Source: Aquimonas sp964586455
GTDB lineage: Bacteria > Pseudomonadota > Gammaproteobacteria > Xanthomonadales > Xanthomonadaceae
DNA length: 64,000 nt
Reading direction: 5' to 3'
Assembly: GCA_964586455.1 (NCBI GenBank)
Contig: CAZPHV010000002.1
Coordinates: forward strand, 1 to 64,000
The position numbers and the translations under genes were made by a program. The notes below the pieces were generated by a model. The model was given only the letters and a program-made list of their open reading frames with translations, was not told where the DNA came from and made no database searches. Of this stretch, positions 61,344 through 64,000 are shown piece after piece; positions within the stretch are counted from its first letter, which is position 1, and the number at the start of each line of letters is the position of its first letter.

Positions 61344-63308
61344 ATGAAGATCTCCACCATCCTCGACCACATCGACAGCGGGCACATGGCGCTGCCCGAG
61401 TTCCAGCGCGGCTATGTTTGGAGCCGGGACCAGGTACGCGGGCTTTTCGACTCGCTATACCGCCGTCATCCGGTCGGAGGCTTGCTTGTCTGGGCGACGG
61501 AGTCGACGACGGCGACGCATCGTGGCGACGGCGCAATTGCTGCTGGCGTGGTGAAGCTGCTGCTCGACGGCCAGCAGCGGATGACCTCGCTCTACGGCGT
61601 CGTGCGAGGCAAGCCGCCCAAGTTCTTCGACGGCAACGCGCAGGCATTTACGGGGCTGCGCTTTCATCTCGACGGCGAGAGCTTCGAGTTCTACCAGCCG
61701 GTGAAGATGAAGGATGACCCGCTCTGGGTCGACGTGTCGGAACTGATGGGCAAGGGCACCGCAGGTCTGGGTTCGTTCGTCACGCGTCTCGCCGCACAAC
61801 CCGAACTCGCGTCGAAAGTCGGGGAGTATGTGGCACGCCTGAGTCGCCTGCTGTCCATCACGGACGTAGACCTGCACATCGAGGAGGTCACCGGCGCCGA
61901 CAAGTCGCTCGACGTGGTGGTCGATATCTTCAACCGCGTCAACAGCGGCGGCACCAAGCTCTCCAAGGGCGACCTGGCGCTGGCGAAGATCTGCGCCGAA
62001 TGGCCCGAAGGCCGCGAGGCGATGAAGGCCAAGCTCAGGGAGTGGGCCAAGTCGGACTTCCACTTCAACCTCGACTGGCTGCTGCGTTCGGTGAACACGG
62101 TGCTGACGGGAGAGGCCAAGTTCCAGCACCTGCACGAAAAGAGCGCGGCCGAAGTGCAGGATGCGCTGGCGCGGGCTGCCAAGCACATAGACACCAGTCT
62201 GAACCTGATCAGTGGCCGGCTGGGGCTGGACCACGACCGCGTGTTCTTCGGGCGCTTCGGCGTGCCTGTGATGGCGCGCTACTTGGACCAGAGGCTGCAG
62301 GCCAAGCTCGGCCCGATGGGTGAGAAGGAGCGCGACAAGCTGCTCTTCTGGTTCGTGCAGGCGGCGATGTGGGGACGGTTCTCTGGGTCCACCGAGTCGT
62401 TCATCGACCAGGACCTGGCAGCGATCGAGGGTGGTGGCGACCGCCTCGATCGACTTCTTGAACAGTTGCGCCTGTGGCACGGCGGCCTGCGCGCGGAGCC
62501 GGGACACTTCACCGGCTGGAGCCTGGGCGCGCGGTTCTACCCCGTGCTCTATCTGCTGACGCGCATGGGCCAGGCGCGCGACTGGGGCACCGGGATCCCC
62601 CTCAAGGCAAGCCTGCTTGGCAAGATGAGCCGTCTGGAAGTGCACCACATCTTCCCAAAGGCCCAGCTCTACAAACGCAAGCACCCGCGCCCGGAGGTGA
62701 ACGCGCTCGCCAACTTCTGCTTCCTCACCAAGGACACGAACCTCAACATCACCGACCGACTGCCGGAGGAGTACTTCCTCGAGGTGGAGGCGGCTCATCC
62801 TGGCGCGCTCGCGTCGCAGTGGATCCCGGAGGACCCCGCGCTCTGGAAGATGGAGCGGTTTCGCGAGTTCCTCGAAGCACGCAAGGTGCTGCTGTCTGCG
62901 GAGCTCAACCGCCGCATGGAGGAGCTGCTGCACGGCGATACCCGCTGGCTTGCCGGTCCGGCGTCGGTCGTGCCGCCTACGATTTCTGTGGGTGTCGGCG
63001 TCACCAGCGAAGACGAAGAAGCGGAGATCGAGGCGCTGAACGACTGGGTTGAATCGCTGGGTCTGCCGCGCGGTGTTGTCTCCTACGACTTTTCCGATCC
63101 GCAGTCTGGTGAACAGCGGGCCGTCTTCGATCTGGCCTGGCCCAGCGGATTGCAGGAGGAGTTGAGCCAGCCAATCGCGGTGCTCCTCAATCAGGACGCG
63201 GTCGCGATCAGAATTGCTGGCGAGGCGGGATTCCGGTGCTTCTCGGAAGCGAAGGCGTTCAAGCGCTACGTCAAGGCTGAAGTACTTGGAGAGGCAAGCA
63301 GTGCCTGA
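61344..63308 (+). CDS. DUF262/HNH protein of the type I restriction operon
   Basis: This 654-residue protein combines an N-terminal DUF262 (ParB-like) domain, with LPEFQRGYVWSRDQV, LLDGQQRMTSL and IFNRVNSGGTKLS, and a C-terminal HNH-like site, LEVHHIFPKAQL...NALANFCFL. This is the layout of modification-dependent nucleases such as GmrSD and of SspE/BrxU. It sits between the small ORF and hsdR, starting 2 bp after the former with GAGG upstream. It may attack phage DNA that carries modified bases, adding a second line to restriction. Confidence 0.85.
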   Translation: MKISTILDHIDSGHMALPEFQRGYVWSRDQVRGLFDSLYRRHPVGGLLVWATESTTATHRGDGAIAAGVVKLLLDGQQRMTSLYGVVRGKPPKFFDGNAQAFTGLRFHLDGESFEFYQPVKMKDDPLWVDVSELMGKGTAGLGSFVTRLAAQPELASKVGEYVARLSRLLSITDVDLHIEEVTGADKSLDVVVDIFNRVNSGGTKLSKGDLALAKICAEWPEGREAMKAKLREWAKSDFHFNLDWLLRSVNTVLTGEAKFQHLHEKSAAEVQDALARAAKHIDTSLNLISGRLGLDHDRVFFGRFGVPVMARYLDQRLQAKLGPMGEKERDKLLFWFVQAAMWGRFSGSTESFIDQDLAAIEGGGDRLDRLLEQLRLWHGGLRAEPGHFTGWSLGARFYPVLYLLTRMGQARDWGTGIPLKASLLGKMSRLEVHHIFPKAQLYKRKHPRPEVNALANFCFLTKDTNLNITDRLPEEYFLEVEAAHPGALASQWIPEDPALWKMERFREFLEARKVLLSAELNRRMEELLHGDTRWLAGPASVVPPTISVGVGVTSEDEEAEIEALNDWVESLGLPRGVVSYDFSDPQSGEQRAVFDLAWPSGLQEELSQPIAVLLNQDAVAIRIAGEAGFRCFSEAKAFKRYVKAEVLGEASSA

Positions 63309-64000
63309 ACAGCCCCGCTCTGAGCGCAGAACCCAGAACCGCGTCATCGCACGCTTCACCGCGCTGAGGTCATCGGGCGGCTTGGCCTATGCCTACCTCG
63401 GTGACCGCAGCAAGCGCGAGGGCAACCGCGGCATCGAGGTCGAGGCGCTGCGCGACAGCCTGCGCCAGCGCAGCTATGCCGAGGCCCAGATCGCGCAAGC
63501 CCTGCAGAAGCTGCTGGCGGCCGCCGATGCCACCGGCATCACGCCCTACCAGGCCAATCTGCGCACCTACCAGCTGCTGCGCTACGGCGTGCCGGTGCAG
63601 GTGGCCCCCGGCGCACCGCACGAGACGGTCCATCTGATCGATTGGGCGACGCCCGCCAACAACCACTTCGGCGTAGCCGAGGAAGTCACCTTGAAGGGCG
63701 GGCATGAGCGCCGTCCGGATCTGGTGGTCTTTCTCAACGGCATCGCCGTGGTGGTGATCGAGCTGAAGCGCAGCTCGGTGGACATCGCCAACGGAGTCCG
63801 CCAGCTCATCACCAACCAGGAAGCCATCTTCAACCAGGGCTTCTTCAGCACGGTGCAGCTACTGCTTGCCGGCAGCGACTCGCAGGGCCTGCGCTACGGC
63901 ACCACGGGCACGCCGGAGAAGTTCTTCGTTGAATGGAAGCAGGCGCCGGCAAAGGCCGAGCCTGTGAAGGAGGGCGCCCTGCTTGATGGGCCTCTGTTGG
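63301..64000 (+). CDS. hsdR: Type I restriction enzyme subunit HsdR (5' part)
   Basis: The first ~233 codons are seen; the gene runs off the window end. The GTG start at 63301 overlaps the DUF262 stop and has GGAGAGG upstream. The N-terminal nuclease domain has the PD-(D/E)xK pattern RPDLVVF...VVVIELKR (Asp and Glu-x-Lys). The helicase motifs lie beyond the window. With hsdM and hsdS it completes the type I system. Confidence 0.9.
   Translation, partial: MPEQPRSERRTQNRVIARFTALRSSGGLAYAYLGDRSKREGNRGIEVEALRDSLRQRSYAEAQIAQALQKLLAAADATGITPYQANLRTYQLLRYGVPVQVAPGAPHETVHLIDWATPANNHFGVAEEVTLKGGHERRPDLVVFLNGIAVVVIELKRSSVDIANGVRQLITNQEAIFNQGFFSTVQLLLAGSDSQGLRYGTTGTPEKFFVEWKQAPAKAEPVKEGALLDGPLL

Overview
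The window is one high-GC chromosomal segment with tightly packed genes. It looks like a gammaproteobacterium of the Xanthomonadales/Lysobacterales type. The grounds are a tricorn-protease homologue, an mla phospholipid operon ending in mlaA, a membrane protein starting MSHNPYAAP, and short intergenic palindromes of a kind I associate with that order. The species cannot be fixed from the sequence.

Layout. At 0.1-7.1 kb (minus strand) are a secreted tricorn-like S41 peptidase, a NatAB-type ABC exporter pair and a methyltransferase. At 7.4-12.1 kb are an FMN-binding split-barrel protein and a complete mlaFEDCB-mlaA set for retrograde phospholipid transport; its MlaA has no lipobox cysteine. At 12.5-19.1 kb are a rhomboid protease, a compact deacetylase/acyltransferase/methyltransferase cluster, two membrane proteins and an atypical photolyase. 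At 19.3-24.8 kb are a von Willebrand A protein with tandem repeats and a divergent zinc locus. In that locus a MerC-like protein faces a DUF2796 (ZrgA-like) histidine-rich protein, an ABC ATPase, an FtsX-type permease and a DUF3299 protein across a near-perfect Zur box. At 24.9-30.7 kb are a 1,354-aa PAS/GAF/GGDEF/EAL protein and an M28 lipoprotein peptidase.

The first defence region (31.1-41.1 kb, plus strand) is an extended type III restriction-modification cluster: a Snf2-type helicase, a DUF4391 protein, Mod, DinD and Res. The central part of Mod differs in base composition, as expected for a swapped recognition domain. Housekeeping genes follow at 41.2-52.9 kb: glmU, a degenerate LytS-like kinase, a cytochrome c5, an extracellular nuclease-like lipoprotein, an alpha/beta hydrolase, zapE, a Na/Pi cotransporter, a GNAT, a cysteine-rich LuxR regulator and a PQQ-type sugar dehydrogenase.

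The second defence region begins at about 53.03 kb. There, a 23-nt tRNA 3' end with its terminator (minus strand) marks the probable edge of an integrated island. The island holds a Fic protein, a small divergent protein, a decayed PIN/HTH toxin-antitoxin pair, hipBA behind two operator-like repeats, and a type I restriction operon (hsdM-hsdS-small ORF-DUF262/HNH-hsdR). hsdR runs off the right end of the window.
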